Below, piece by piece: positions 7,053 to 15,995 of a stretch of 54,834 nucleotides of DNA (its first letter is position 1; each line of letters begins with the position of its first letter). The notes beneath the pieces were generated by a model. The model was given only the letters and a program-made list of their open reading frames with translations. It did no database searches and had not been told where the DNA came from. Where the stretch lies: the NCBI RefSeq assembly GCF_024505165.1, contig NZ_JANIBK010000012.1, forward strand, positions 1 to 54,834. The letters run 5' to 3'. This DNA comes from Methylomonas rivi. GTDB taxonomy: Bacteria; Pseudomonadota; Gammaproteobacteria; Methylococcales; Methylomonadaceae. The translations under genes were made by a program, and so were the position numbers.

Positions 7053-9929
7053 TTAATCTTCAAAATAACTGGCGGGGCGGTAGCCGTTCAGGTTGCGTTG
7101 CAGGAATTTGTCGACTTGGTCGCCGAAGCCGGTCAGGCCTTTTAATTCGAGTTGTACGAATACCGCGTTTTCCGGTTTTGCATCCGGCGCCAAAATATCG
7201 GTGGTGGTGGCGCCGTTGATATAACGGCGGCCGATCACGCGCAGGCGCCAGCAGCAGTTTTCTTTTTCGATACCGATAAAGCTTTCGGTGGTTTTGCCGA
7301 AGTTGAACGAATACTGCCAGCGCCCCAAGCCGTACCAGCCGGCGGCCAGCGGCCAGCGGAACGACACGTCGGTCTGCGAAATGGTTTGTCCGACCGCCGT
7401 CTGGGTCGTCACATTATTTAACGGATTGATGAACGAAGATTGGTCGTTGGGCGTGTTGCGGCGGTAACGGTAGCCGACGTCGAAAATCTCATCCGGTTGG
7501 TTGCGGTATTTAAGCATGGCCAAGCCGCGGGCGAAGCCGTTGGCTTCCGGGTCCCATTGCGCGCCGGCCGTGTAGGATAAATGGTTGGTCACCTGGCCGG
7601 ACAGCTCGCCGATGAAATTCGACGTGGTGCTGGTTTGATCGGTAACGCCGGGTAGATTGACGGTCCTGTCCTGGAAATACAGAATCTGCCCCAGGCTGAT
7701 TTTTAAAGGTTCCAGACCGGTGGCGGCGTCGATAAAACGCGAACTGCCGGCCACGGTGATTTGATTGGCGTCCTGAATGCGGTCCACGCCGCTGAAACGG
7801 TTTTCCCTGAATAGACTGTAAAAACTGGTATCGAAGGCGGCCGTGTCGAAAACCGGAATATCGCTTTGATCCTTACGCGGAATGTACAAGTAAAACAGCC
7901 TGGGTTCCAGGGTATGGGTATAAGCCGAACCGCCTATGTCCAGCTGTTTTTCGAAGGTCATGCCGGTGTCGGCCGAGAATATCGGCAAAAAGCGGCTGAT
8001 GTTGTCCGGTTGGTTGGCCGCTGTCCGATTGGTCAGCTGATAGTTGGTGTATTGGCCGGTGATTTTAGGGATGAAAAATCCGGCGCTGGATTCCAGCGGA
8101 AAGCTGACGGACGGCGCCAGATTCAAGCGTTGGCCGTTTACCAGATCGGTGTGGTAAAAATGGGTGTACTGGTTTTCCATGGCCAGCGCCAGCGGCATGT
8201 TGTCGAAATTGTGGCCGAGGCTCATATTGACCCGGGGCAGGATGTCGTAAGGCATGCCGGCATCGGTGATGGTTTTATCCACCGATTGGTAATGGTTGAC
8301 GCCGCCCGAAATGGCGAAGTCGGGACGGCTGTAATTTAAATACGAGGTGCTGGGCAGGAAGCGGTTGGTTTGAAACCCCAACGCATTGTTCATATCGTTG
8401 AAATATTCCTTATCCGATACGTAGTTCAGGTTGGTGGCCGAGGTTAAACGGTCGGTGAAGCGGGTGTTGTCTTTAAAGGTGGCGGAATAGCGGCTCTTGT
8501 CCCTCAGTTGGTCGTCCGGCAAAATCTCGGCGCCCAGGCTGCCTTGAGAGGATTCGGTCAAATAGCGGAATTTGTTGCGCAGCATTTCGCCGCGTTTTTG
8601 CATGTAGCGCGGCGTGATGACGGCGTCGTAATTGGGGGCTATGTTCCAATAGAACGGCGCGGCAAAATCGAAACCGTTGCGTTCGGTATTCGACCAGGTG
8701 GGGGCCAACAAGCCGCTAGTGCGCCGGTTGTCGACCGGAAACGAGATATAAGGCGTATACACCACGGGCACGCCCTTGAATTCCAGCCAGGCGTTTTTGG
8801 CCGAACCTTGCCCGCTTTCGCGATTGATCTTGACCCGCGAGGCATGCATGACCCAATCCTGGTTGCCGGGCGGGCAGCTGGTAAAAGTGGCCTCGTGGTA
8901 ACGGGACAGGCTTTTGTTGTCCCGGTACATGACTTCCGCCGTGCCTCTCAGCGGGGCGCCGGCTTCAATGAATTGGGCCTGCCTGATGCGGGCCTCGTCC
9001 TTGCCGAGGCTGATCGATACGGTGTCGCTGGCCAGCGCCAAGGTGTCTTCGCTGTAAATGACGTTACCCTGCGCGTCCATGGTGTCGGCCACGCTATCGT
9101 AGCTGGCTTTGTCGGCCGATAAATGTTGGTCGGCCCGGTTCAGGTCGACATTGCCGGCGAAGTTAAGAATTTCGCCCTCGAACACCTCGGAAAAGTCGGA
9201 CAAGACATCGGTGTTGGCTTCGTCGCGGGTTGGGCCCGCCGTGCCCTTGATTTTGCGTTTTTTGGCCGACCAGCTGGAGCAGTTTTGCCAGGGGTCTTGT
9301 TCGAATTCGCCGCGCAAGGTTTGAAAAATCCGTTCCTGCTGGCGATCGTAGGCGGGGGTCAGCCAGGTTGTGCCGGTTTCCGTGTCGGCCACGGCTTGGG
9401 CCTCTCCCTTGGGGTCCGGGCCGACCAGATTACAATTCCAATTGCCATTGGCGCCCGTGCCGGATTGGCAAGTCCAGCCCGGATTTTTAGCCACGGCGGT
9501 TGCTGCGGGTTTGTTGCGTTCGGGCGATGTTTCGTCTGTTACCGGCTTTTGATTTTCGGCATAGGTGACGCGCGGTTTCCGGGGGTTGACCGCCACGGAC
9601 TCGGCCGGTTTTTCATCCGCGGGTTGGCCGGCCTGTTGAATGGCCGGTTCCTGTTGCACGGAGGCGGGAATCGGCGTAGTTTGGGTAACCGCCGGCTCCG
9701 GTTGCCGAGCGGGCGTTTCCGTTGCCACGGCCGGCTGTTCGGCTTGCGGCGCTTTTTTTGTCGTGATGACCTTGGGTTGGGCCGCCTCCTGACTGGGCTG
9801 GCCTTGATTCAGACAGGTCCATTCGCCGTTTTTACTTTGCTCGCAATTCCAGGCGGCATTATTGGTGGCTGTGGCGACTTCCGTAAATGATAACAATGCT
9901 AAATAAACTGTATAAAACCTAAGATTCAT
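7053..9929 (-). CDS. lptD: LPS-assembly outer-membrane protein LptD
   Basis: LptD with LptE places lipopolysaccharide into the outer leaflet of the outer membrane. The protein has a signal peptide (residues 1-21), an OstA/LptA-like periplasmic jellyroll (about 230-350: LNRADQHLSADKASYDSV) and the C-terminal barrel (from about 380: FPVDNRRTSGLLAPTWS, SLFRENRFSGVDRIQD). The adjacent cysteine pair is in NCCWRLRVIGRRY; upstream cysteines in WQNCSSW (about 217) and FTSCPPGNQDW fit the partners of the essential disulfides. At 958 residues it is longer than E. coli LptD (784). The extra length is an N-terminal Pro/Gln/Ala-rich insert flanked by two WxC...WxC modules (W27/C29/W37/C39 and W152/C154/W164/C166). 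It heads the lptD-surA operon, divergent from amgK. Confidence 0.95.
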   Translation of the reverse strand: MNLRFYTVYLALLSFTEVATATNNAAWNCEQSKNGEWTCLNQGQPSQEAAQPKVITTKKAPQAEQPAVATETPARQPEPAVTQTTPIPASVQQEPAIQQAGQPADEKPAESVAVNPRKPRVTYAENQKPVTDETSPERNKPAATAVAKNPGWTCQSGTGANGNWNCNLVGPDPKGEAQAVADTETGTTWLTPAYDRQQERIFQTLRGEFEQDPWQNCSSWSAKKRKIKGTAGPTRDEANTDVLSDFSEVFEGEILNFAGNVDLNRADQHLSADKASYDSVADTMDAQGNVIYSEDTLALASDTVSISLGKDEARIRQAQFIEAGAPLRGTAEVMYRDNKSLSRYHEATFTSCPPGNQDWVMHASRVKINRESGQGSAKNAWLEFKGVPVVYTPYISFPVDNRRTSGLLAPTWSNTERNGFDFAAPFYWNIAPNYDAVITPRYMQKRGEMLRNKFRYLTESSQGSLGAEILPDDQLRDKSRYSATFKDNTRFTDRLTSATNLNYVSDKEYFNDMNNALGFQTNRFLPSTSYLNYSRPDFAISGGVNHYQSVDKTITDAGMPYDILPRVNMSLGHNFDNMPLALAMENQYTHFYHTDLVNGQRLNLAPSVSFPLESSAGFFIPKITGQYTNYQLTNRTAANQPDNISRFLPIFSADTGMTFEKQLDIGGSAYTHTLEPRLFYLYIPRKDQSDIPVFDTAAFDTSFYSLFRENRFSGVDRIQDANQITVAGSSRFIDAATGLEPLKISLGQILYFQDRTVNLPGVTDQTSTTSNFIGELSGQVTNHLSYTAGAQWDPEANGFARGLAMLKYRNQPDEIFDVGYRYRRNTPNDQSSFINPLNNVTTQTAVGQTISQTDVSFRWPLAAGWYGLGRWQYSFNFGKTTESFIGIEKENCCWRLRVIGRRYINGATTTDILAPDAKPENAVFVQLELKGLTGFGDQVDKFLQRNLNGYRPASYFED

Positions 9930-10021
9930 ATCGAGGTTGGCGGCTAAATTAACTTAGCGGAATGGAAATCGAATAAAATGCCGGCTCATTTTACCTTAGG
10001 TTGCTTTTCTGTTAACAAATA

Positions 10022-11023
10022 ATGTGCTATCCCAATTTAGATCAGCGTGCCAATGCCCTGATAACCTGGTTAACCGCCGATCTCGGCTTGCAAATCTTGC
10101 GGATCGAACCCGCTTCCAGCGATGCCAGTTTTCGGCGTTATTTTCGGGTCAAGCATGCCGAGGGTTGCCATGTAGCAATGGATGCGCCGCCGGATAAGGA
10201 AAATACCGCGGCCTTCATTCGTAATGCCGCTTTGCTGCAAAAAGCCGGGCTGCATGTGCCCGCCATTTACCGGCAAAACCTCGAACAAGGCTTTTTGTTG
10301 TTGGAAGATCTGGGCAGTCGAAGTTATTTGGATGTTTTAAAGCCGGATAACGCGGACGCATTATACCGGACGGCCCTCGAGAGCCTGTTCAGGTTGCAGC
10401 GGGGGATAGTCCCGTCCCGTTGCGGTTTGCCGGCCTACGACAAGGCTTTGTTGAGCCGGGAGTTGGCCATTTTTTACGAATGGTTTTTGGAAAAACGGTT
10501 GGGTATCGTCATGCCGTGTGCTGTCCGGCAAATCCTGGACGATTACTTAATCGATTCCGCTTTGCAACAGCCGCAAGTGTGCGTGCATCGCGATTACCAT
10601 TCCCGTAATCTGATGTGGTTGGACCAGGATTCGCCGGGCGTGATCGATTTTCAGGATGCGGTGATCGGCCCGGTTACCTACGATCTGGCATCCTTGTTGC
10701 GGGATTGTTATATCCGTTGGCCGCGGCATCAGGTTGCCGAATGGCTGGAGCAATACTACCAACGGTTATTGGCGGACCGGATGTTGGCTTGCGATTTCCG
10801 GCAATTCGAACGCTGGTTCGACCTGATGGGGCTGCAACGGCATTTGAAAGCCATCGGCATCTTTTCCCGTCTGCAGTTGCGTGACGGCAAGCCCGGCTAT
10901 TTGGCCGACATTCCGCGCACCATGAGTTACGTCGTTGATGTATGTAGCCGTTACCCGGAACTGGCCGAATTCAATGGCTTTCTGGCGCACCAAGTGCTTC
11001 CTATTTACCAGGCTCGGTTATGA
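10022..11023 (+). CDS. amgK: N-acetylmuramate/N-acetylglucosamine anomeric kinase AmgK
   Basis: This is a cytoplasmic sugar kinase of the aminoglycoside-phosphotransferase fold (333 residues). It phosphorylates the anomeric carbon of MurNAc or GlcNAc in the cell-wall recycling route that bypasses de novo UDP-MurNAc synthesis. Visible motifs are the nucleotide-binding loop region (SSDASFRRYFRV), the catalytic loop VCVHRDYHSRNL with its HxD, and the metal-binding GVIDFQDAVIGPVTYDLASL. The gene overlaps murU by 4 nt (ATGA) and is divergent from lptD. This matches the amgK-murU pair described in Pseudomonas putida and is the main reason for the specific name. No clear ribosome-binding site is seen before ATG 10022. 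This pathway can confer tolerance to fosfomycin. Confidence 0.85.
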   Translation: MCYPNLDQRANALITWLTADLGLQILRIEPASSDASFRRYFRVKHAEGCHVAMDAPPDKENTAAFIRNAALLQKAGLHVPAIYRQNLEQGFLLLEDLGSRSYLDVLKPDNADALYRTALESLFRLQRGIVPSRCGLPAYDKALLSRELAIFYEWFLEKRLGIVMPCAVRQILDDYLIDSALQQPQVCVHRDYHSRNLMWLDQDSPGVIDFQDAVIGPVTYDLASLLRDCYIRWPRHQVAEWLEQYYQRLLADRMLACDFRQFERWFDLMGLQRHLKAIGIFSRLQLRDGKPGYLADIPRTMSYVVDVCSRYPELAEFNGFLAHQVLPIYQARL

Positions 11024-11694
11024 AAGCCATGATACTGGCCGCCGGACGCGGCGAACGCATGCGGCCGCTGACCGACCATACCCCCAAACCCCTATTGCAA
11101 GTGGCCGGCAAGGCCTTAATCGAATACAGCCTGGAAAAACTGGCGGCAGCCGGTTTTACCGAGATTGTCGTCAATGTGGCGTATCTGGGCCGGCAGATCA
11201 GGGATTATTGCGGAGACGGTGGCCGCTGGAACGTTTCTATCGAATATTCCGACGAAGGGGCGGAGGCGCTGGAAACCGCCGGCGGCATCGCCAAAGCGCT
11301 GCCCTTGCTGGGAGAGCGGCCTTTTTTAGCGGTAAACGCGGACATTTTGTGCGATTACCCGTTGGCGGCCTTGCGGGACAAATCCATCGATCTGGCTCAT
11401 TTGGTGCTGATCAATAACCCGCCGCACCACCCGCAAGGCGATTTTTGTCTTCGGGAGAACGGTTTAGTGTCCGAAGCGGGCCAGCCGAAATTTACCTTTA
11501 GCGGTATCGGCGTGTATCACCCCGACTTGTTTGCCGATGTGCCGGTCGGGCAAGCCTTAAAACTGCGCCCGGTATTGAACCGGGTCATGCAACAGAGTCG
11601 GGTGAGTGGAGAATATTTCAATGGCCGCTGGCAAGATATCGGCACGCCGGAACGATTGCGGGCAATATCGGCAAGCCAGGGTTGTTCGGGTTGA
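11020..11694 (+). CDS. murU: N-acetylmuramate-1-phosphate uridylyltransferase MurU
   Basis: This 224-residue nucleotidyltransferase makes UDP-MurNAc from MurNAc-1-phosphate and UTP. The N-terminal signature MKAMILAAGRGERMRPLTD followed by HTPKPLLQVAGK is the classic sugar-nucleotide pyrophosphorylase motif. LAVNADILCDYPL gives the metal-binding aspartate, and FTFSGIGVYHPDLF, then WQDIGTPERL complete the active site. The short length, without a C-terminal beta-helix, matches MurU rather than GlmU or glucose-1-phosphate thymidylyltransferases. The start overlaps the amgK stop by 4 nt, so the two enzymes are translationally coupled. Confidence 0.85.
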   Translation: MKAMILAAGRGERMRPLTDHTPKPLLQVAGKALIEYSLEKLAAAGFTEIVVNVAYLGRQIRDYCGDGGRWNVSIEYSDEGAEALETAGGIAKALPLLGERPFLAVNADILCDYPLAALRDKSIDLAHLVLINNPPHHPQGDFCLRENGLVSEAGQPKFTFSGIGVYHPDLFADVPVGQALKLRPVLNRVMQQSRVSGEYFNGRWQDIGTPERLRAISASQGCSG

Positions 11695-11780
11695 AGGTTT
11701 GCGGCCGATAATGTCGACTCATAACTTTCTCTTCTTTTCGGCACTGTGCTAACCTGCCCCATTTAATGCTAGGACCCGTC

Positions 11781-12728
11781 ATGAAGTTACTCACGCCCAT
11801 TCGCCTCGCCGTTTCGTTTGTTCTATTCAGCGGCGGGACGATATTTCAACCCGTATTTGCCGTAGCCACCCCGGCGGCGCAAGACACCTTGCGCCTGCAT
11901 ACCGGCCTGCCGAAAAAGGATAGCGATGCGTTGTTTTCCTACACGCTGGAATGGCGGCTGGACGACGAAGAGTTGTACCGGGTGACCGGCATGAGTTTTT
12001 TGAACGCGCAAAAGATCGATAGCGACGCCTCGCCGGGACGGATTAGCAAAAAACTGGTCACCGCCGTCAAAGACGGCATGATTCAATTGGATCCGCATTG
12101 GCGCGGCGTCACCGTCACCCAGCCGGGAGACGAGCCGGAGTTGGTCGTCAGCAATAAAGCCGGTTATTCGCTGACGTCGGCGGTATTTCGGGATTACAGC
12201 AACCAGGCCTTGGGCTTCGATTTGCAGGGAAAAAGCTTCAACGCCGCCGGAGTAGGAATCGGCATCGATCTGGTCTATGCCGCCGACGTGGATTATCTGG
12301 ACGGCTTTACCGCCAGAAAGGCGCTGACCGCTTCGCAAGGCGATATCGAAATCCTCATCGACAAACAAGACCCGATTCGAATCAAAACCGACGGCAAAAC
12401 CACCGGCGAGTTGGAGGCGGCAATCGCCAACCAGTTAATGCAAGCCCAGTTAGCGGAAGCCTCGCTGGTGCCGCACATCATCAACAAGGATAAGCGCAAT
12501 AACAAACCGTTCGACGGCAGCGAAGTACAATTGGCCAATTTGGCGGCCGAATCCCTGCGTATAGAGGTCAACGACCCCAGCTTGGGTGTGTTGGTGAAAT
12601 TTAAATTCAAGGACGAAAATCATAGCGTCAAAGTCGCCGAACCGCGCTTCATGATGGCCGCGCTGGCTGGCCTAAGCATCATCGCCGTGCTATTTTTCTG
12701 GTATAGAAACAAGAAACAACCAGGGTAA
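11781..12728 (+). CDS. uncharacterised exported protein with C-terminal membrane anchor
   Basis: ATG 11781 is preferred over an in-frame ATG at 11766 because AGGACC lies 8-13 bp upstream and the signal peptide then starts correctly (MKLLTPIRLAVSFVLFSGG). The 315-residue protein has a large soluble periplasmic part and a C-terminal helix (FMMAALAGLSIIAVLFFWY) followed by basic residues (RNKKQPG), so its tail probably lies in the cytoplasm. I do not recognise the family. Segments such as DALFSYTLEWRLDDEELYRV and YAADVDYLDGFTARKALTA give no known motif. The last 40-50 bp of the gene have a second, decayed copy at 31982-32027. No operon partner is evident; murU ends 86 bp upstream. Confidence 0.55.
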   Translation: MKLLTPIRLAVSFVLFSGGTIFQPVFAVATPAAQDTLRLHTGLPKKDSDALFSYTLEWRLDDEELYRVTGMSFLNAQKIDSDASPGRISKKLVTAVKDGMIQLDPHWRGVTVTQPGDEPELVVSNKAGYSLTSAVFRDYSNQALGFDLQGKSFNAAGVGIGIDLVYAADVDYLDGFTARKALTASQGDIEILIDKQDPIRIKTDGKTTGELEAAIANQLMQAQLAEASLVPHIINKDKRNNKPFDGSEVQLANLAAESLRIEVNDPSLGVLVKFKFKDENHSVKVAEPRFMMAALAGLSIIAVLFFWYRNKKQPG

Positions 12729-12759
12729 CTTAGGCTAAGCGGGGCCGGAGTCCGGTTTG

Positions 12760-12872
12760 TCCGCTTGTTGCTTGTCTTATTTGAAAAGCAGGTAATCGGC
12801 GGCCGTTTGCCGGAATCGAAACGTTGCAGGCCGCGTTCGATGCAATAATCCAGGCCCTGTACATTAGGCAAT
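12760..12872 (-). pseudogene. decayed remnant of a FemAB-like acetyltransferase gene
   Basis: On the minus strand this stretch can be read as QGLDYCIERGLQRFDSG, almost identical to QGLDYCIENGLQRFDSG in the intact gene at 32031-33209. Beyond this the DNA jumps to sequence matching the very end of that gene (GGCGGCCG.TTGCCG region). About 139 bp are missing, with GCCG at both sides of the junction. The deletion is not a multiple of three, and no start or upstream coding sequence remains. It is therefore a scar of a former copy, still in convergent orientation to the gene at 11781-12728. Confidence 0.75.
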
Positions 12873-12894
12873 TGATTTATTATAAGGTGTGGCA

Positions 12895-13293
12895 ATGAGT
12901 AAGTTTATTTGGCGAGATGAGTACAAAACGGGGCATGACACAATCGATGCCCAACATCGGAATTTGTTTAAATTGGCAAATCAACTCGTGGATGTAAGCG
13001 ATCAGGATGAAATCACACGGCTCCTGATGCTTTTTTTCCAACATGTCAGAGAGCATTTTCAGTATGAAGAACAATTCATGAAACAGTCAGGCTATTCGGA
13101 CTACCAAGCGCATGTGGAAAGTCATAATAAAATGTTGGATAAGCTGATAGACATCAGCAAAAAAGTTCAATTAAAACAATGGATAGCTTCTGAAATACAA
13201 AGCTTTGTCGATAGCTGGGTGTTGGTTCATATCTTGGGCGAGGACTTGAAGTTCATCGACGAACTGAAAGCCAAAAAAGTGTCGCCCGGCTAA
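12895..13293 (+). CDS. bacteriohemerythrin
   Basis: This 132-residue four-helix protein has a di-iron oxygen-binding site. All seven iron ligands of the family are visible: H21 (DAQH), H54 and E58 (HFQYEEQFM), H73 and H77 (HVESH), H112 and D117 (HILGED). Bacteriohemerythrins bind O2 reversibly and in methanotrophs have been linked to oxygen delivery to particulate methane monooxygenase; here that role is inference. ATG 12895 is chosen over GTG 12889 because AAGG at 12884-12887 is well spaced for it. The gene stands alone, convergent with cheW. Confidence 0.9.
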   Translation: MSKFIWRDEYKTGHDTIDAQHRNLFKLANQLVDVSDQDEITRLLMLFFQHVREHFQYEEQFMKQSGYSDYQAHVESHNKMLDKLIDISKKVQLKQWIASEIQSFVDSWVLVHILGEDLKFIDELKAKKVSPG

Positions 13294-13358
13294 GGAAAGG
13301 TCAATCCGTTGCATGCCGCGTGGGTAGTGAATGGCTGCAAATTGACGCATTTAAGGGG

Positions 13359-13907
13359 TTAGTCTTGCTCGCTAAATTGATTGCCGCGAGAGTCGGCGAT
13401 CCGGCCCAATTGAGATAACTCTTCCAGGGATAAGACCTTATTGATGGCCAGCAGTATGATGAAAACTTCATCCACTCGCGCCATGGCCTGAATAAATTCC
13501 GTGCGTATATCGGTGCCGAAATCCGGCGCCGGTTGAATATTGGCGGGTGAAATTTCCAATATTTCCCGTACTTCATCGACCAGCATGCCGATAAATTGCG
13601 CGCCTTCCGCGACCTCCACTTCAACCAAAACGATGCAGCTACGTTTACTCACTTCGGCGCAGCGGTGTTTTAGTCTGGCGGAAAGATCGATAACCGGCAC
13701 CACGTTGCCGCGTAGATTGATAACGCCATGAATGTAATCGGGCGTTAACGGAACGCGGGTGATATTGGCTATTTCGATGATTTCTTTTACATCGAGTATG
13801 CTGATGGCGAAGCTCTCTTTATCGACCAAAAACGTCAAATATTGCCCGACTTGCTCTTGAACAGCTAGGGCGTTACCGCCCGTCTCTTTTCGAATCAGGT
13901 TGCTCAT
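13359..13907 (-). CDS. cheW: chemotaxis adaptor protein CheW
   Basis: CheW links receptors to the CheA kinase in the membrane signalling array. The 182-residue product has the CheW beta-barrel fold: QYLTFLVDKESFAISILDVKEII, then RVPLTPDYIHGVINLRGNVVPVIDL and a closing GMLVDEVREILEISPANIQP. The N-terminal 20 residues and the C-terminal tail are extensions beyond the usual core. GAGGAAC lies upstream of ATG 13907. It is the last gene of the minus-strand chemosensory run, 17 bp after the large MCP gene, so these two are probably translated together. Confidence 0.93.
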   Translation of the reverse strand: MSNLIRKETGGNALAVQEQVGQYLTFLVDKESFAISILDVKEIIEIANITRVPLTPDYIHGVINLRGNVVPVIDLSARLKHRCAEVSKRSCIVLVEVEVAEGAQFIGMLVDEVREILEISPANIQPAPDFGTDIRTEFIQAMARVDEVFIILLAINKVLSLEELSQLGRIADSRGNQFSEQD

Positions 13908-13924
13908 GGTCTGTTCCTCAAGAA

Positions 13925-15946
13925 TTAAAAACGCTCAAAGTCGGAATCGTCAAAATCCAATGAGTTGTCGATGCTTGCGGCATGGCTTTTAGGCTTGCCC
14001 TGAGCGGTTTTGGCCGGCGAACGGGAGGGGCGAAAATTGCCGCCGGATCCTTGATTTTTAGTGCTATTGGCATCCAATTTAAAAAAGCCAACCGCATGTT
14101 GCAATTGCGTTGCCTGACCATTGAGTTCTTCAGCGGTAGCGGCCAATTCCTCCGCGCTGGCCGCGTTTTGCTGGGTGGCTTTATCCAGTTGCCGCATGGC
14201 TTCGTTGATTTGATTGATACCGCTGGATTGTTCGATTGAGGCGGCGTTTATCTCCTGTACCAGATCGGAGGTTTTGACGATATTGGGCACCACGGTGGAG
14301 ATCAATTGACCGGCTTTTTCCGCGATTGCGACACTGTTGGTCGCCAACTCGTTGATTTCTTCGGCGGTTATCCGGCTGCTTTCCGCCAGTTTACGCACTT
14401 CGGCCGCCACCACGGCAAAACCTTTGCCATGTTCGCCGGCGGAAGCCGCCTCAATGGCCGCATTCAATGATAACAAATTGGTTTTATAGGCAATGTCCTC
14501 AATTTGGCCTATTTTTTTGGCGATGTGTTTCATGGCTTTAACCGTTTCATTCACCGCTTCGCCGCCATCACGGGCTTCTCCGGCCGATTTGGTCGCCATT
14601 TGCTCGGTAACATGGGCGTTTTCGGTATTTTGTTGCACCGATGCATTTAGTTGCTCAATGGATGAAGTGGTTTCCTCCACGCTGGAAGCCTGTTCGGTCG
14701 CCATTTGACTCATGGCCTGGGCTGTGGCGCTGACTTGTTGCGAGGCGCTGCTTAAGGTGTCCGAATTTGAGCGGACTTGTTCGACTACCCGGCTCAGTTG
14801 GTCGCGCATATTGATTAATGCCAGCGCTAACTGACCGATTTCATCCTTGCCTTCCACTTCTAGTTTCGCCGTCAAGTCGCCCTCGGCCAGGGATTTGGCA
14901 AATTTAACCCCCAACGTAATCGGCGCGGTAATTAAATTGGCCAGGAACATGGCAATGATGATGCCTAAGATCAAAGCCGCTATGATGGTGCCGACGATGA
15001 TTTTGTTGGCTTCAGACACTAAGGTTTCGGCTTGATTTCTGGCAACGGTTAACTGTGCATAACCCGCTTCCTCTGCGGTTTGGGCTTGCTTGATGACGTT
15101 ATCGCCCAATTCAAGCATCTCCTTTCTGACAACATTCAGTTCGTTATCGTTATCAATCCAGTTTTGTGCCGCTTCTTGGTATTCGCGGGTTGCACTTCTG
15201 GCTTCAGCAATCAGCTTTTTGCCTTCGGCAGTTCCTGCAATTTTCTCCAGATCATCGTAGAGATTGATTAGCTCCGGCAGCCAAATCTGCATTTTTTTCC
15301 AGGCCACCCGGTTTTTGTAATTTACTTCCTCCTTTTCGGACCGCATGATCTCCATAGCCTTAATGTAAACTTGGCTAGCCAAGACATAACGTTGAACAAA
15401 TGTATCAAGTTCCTGGGCATTGGCGTTTTTCTCCATGGCTTCTTTATAACGACCTACTTGTCTCTTCAAATAAGCGTCAGCGGCACTTGCAACGATATTG
15501 CCTTTTTCTGTCATTACATCAACGGCTTTTTGATTGGCTTTGACTGACGCGACTACCAAACGAAATTTCTCACCAAATTTCAGCGTGCCTTCCCGGGCAA
15601 TTTTGGATTGATTAAGCAACTCTGTATTCGCGTATTGTTTGGCCACCTGATCCACTTTGTCGAGGTATTCCAGCAACGATTTCATATTGTCTTCAACCTT
15701 CTGTGCATCTTCGTCTTTGTAGGAGATGCGGTAAGCACGCTGATTCAATATGGTTTGTAAAGCCATCCTTTCCACGCCCGTTGCGTACTCGACCGATTTG
15801 CCGTTGTTGTCGGTAATGCCGAACAAGGCCCCGGAGACATTGCCGATATAGAGCTTGGCCAACAAACCAAAGCCTATGGTAATGGCTACCAGCAACATTG
15901 CACCTGCGAGAATTTTGGTTTTTATTTTGAGGTCGTTAATGTTCAT
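13925..15946 (-). CDS. methyl-accepting chemotaxis protein with large periplasmic helical sensor
   Basis: This is a 673-residue transmembrane receptor. TM1 is at about residues 11-33. A long all-helical periplasmic domain follows (about 35-315) whose length suggests a helical bimodular type sensor. TM2 is [26 protein letters not shown] segment ([31 protein letters not shown], quoted in part) precedes the signalling hairpin, whose tip reads [19 protein letters not shown] then [19 protein letters not shown]. There is no C-terminal CheR/CheB-tethering pentapeptide; the tail is acidic ([10 protein letters not shown]). It lies between cheA and cheW, so it is likely the main receptor of this array. 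The ligand is unknown. Confidence 0.92.
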   Translation of the reverse strand: MNINDLKIKTKILAGAMLLVAITIGFGLLAKLYIGNVSGALFGITDNNGKSVEYATGVERMALQTILNQRAYRISYKDEDAQKVEDNMKSLLEYLDKVDQVAKQYANTELLNQSKIAREGTLKFGEKFRLVVASVKANQKAVDVMTEKGNIVASAADAYLKRQVGRYKEAMEKNANAQELDTFVQRYVLASQVYIKAMEIMRSEKEEVNYKNRVAWKKMQIWLPELINLYDDLEKIAGTAEGKKLIAEARSATREYQEAAQNWIDNDNELNVVRKEMLELGDNVIKQAQTAEEAGYAQLTVARNQAETLVSEANKIIVGTIIAALILGIIIAMFLANLITAPITLGVKFAKSLAEGDLTAKLEVEGKDEIGQLALALINMRDQLSRVVEQVRSNSDTLSSASQQVSATAQAMSQMATEQASSVEETTSSIEQLNASVQQNTENAHVTEQMATKSAGEARDGGEAVNETVKAMKHIAKKIGQIEDIAYKTNLLSLNAAIEAASAGEHGKGFAVVAAEVRKLAESSRITAEEINELATNSVAIAEKAGQLISTVVPNIVKTSDLVQEINAASIEQSSGINQINEAMRQLDKATQQNAASAEELAATAEELNGQATQLQHAVGFFKLDANSTKNQGSGGNFRPSRSPAKTAQGKPKSHAASIDNSLDFDDSDFERF

Positions 15947-15995
15947 GCGGATTGTCCTTTTTTAATATGAGTACGTTGCGTTTTGTAAACGAATA

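Noticed and set aside
8508-9890. Two long plus-strand frames (204 and 255 codons) antisense to lptD
   Set aside because: Low-complexity Gly/Arg/Phe-rich shadows opposite a clear LptD; no ribosome-binding sites or domains.
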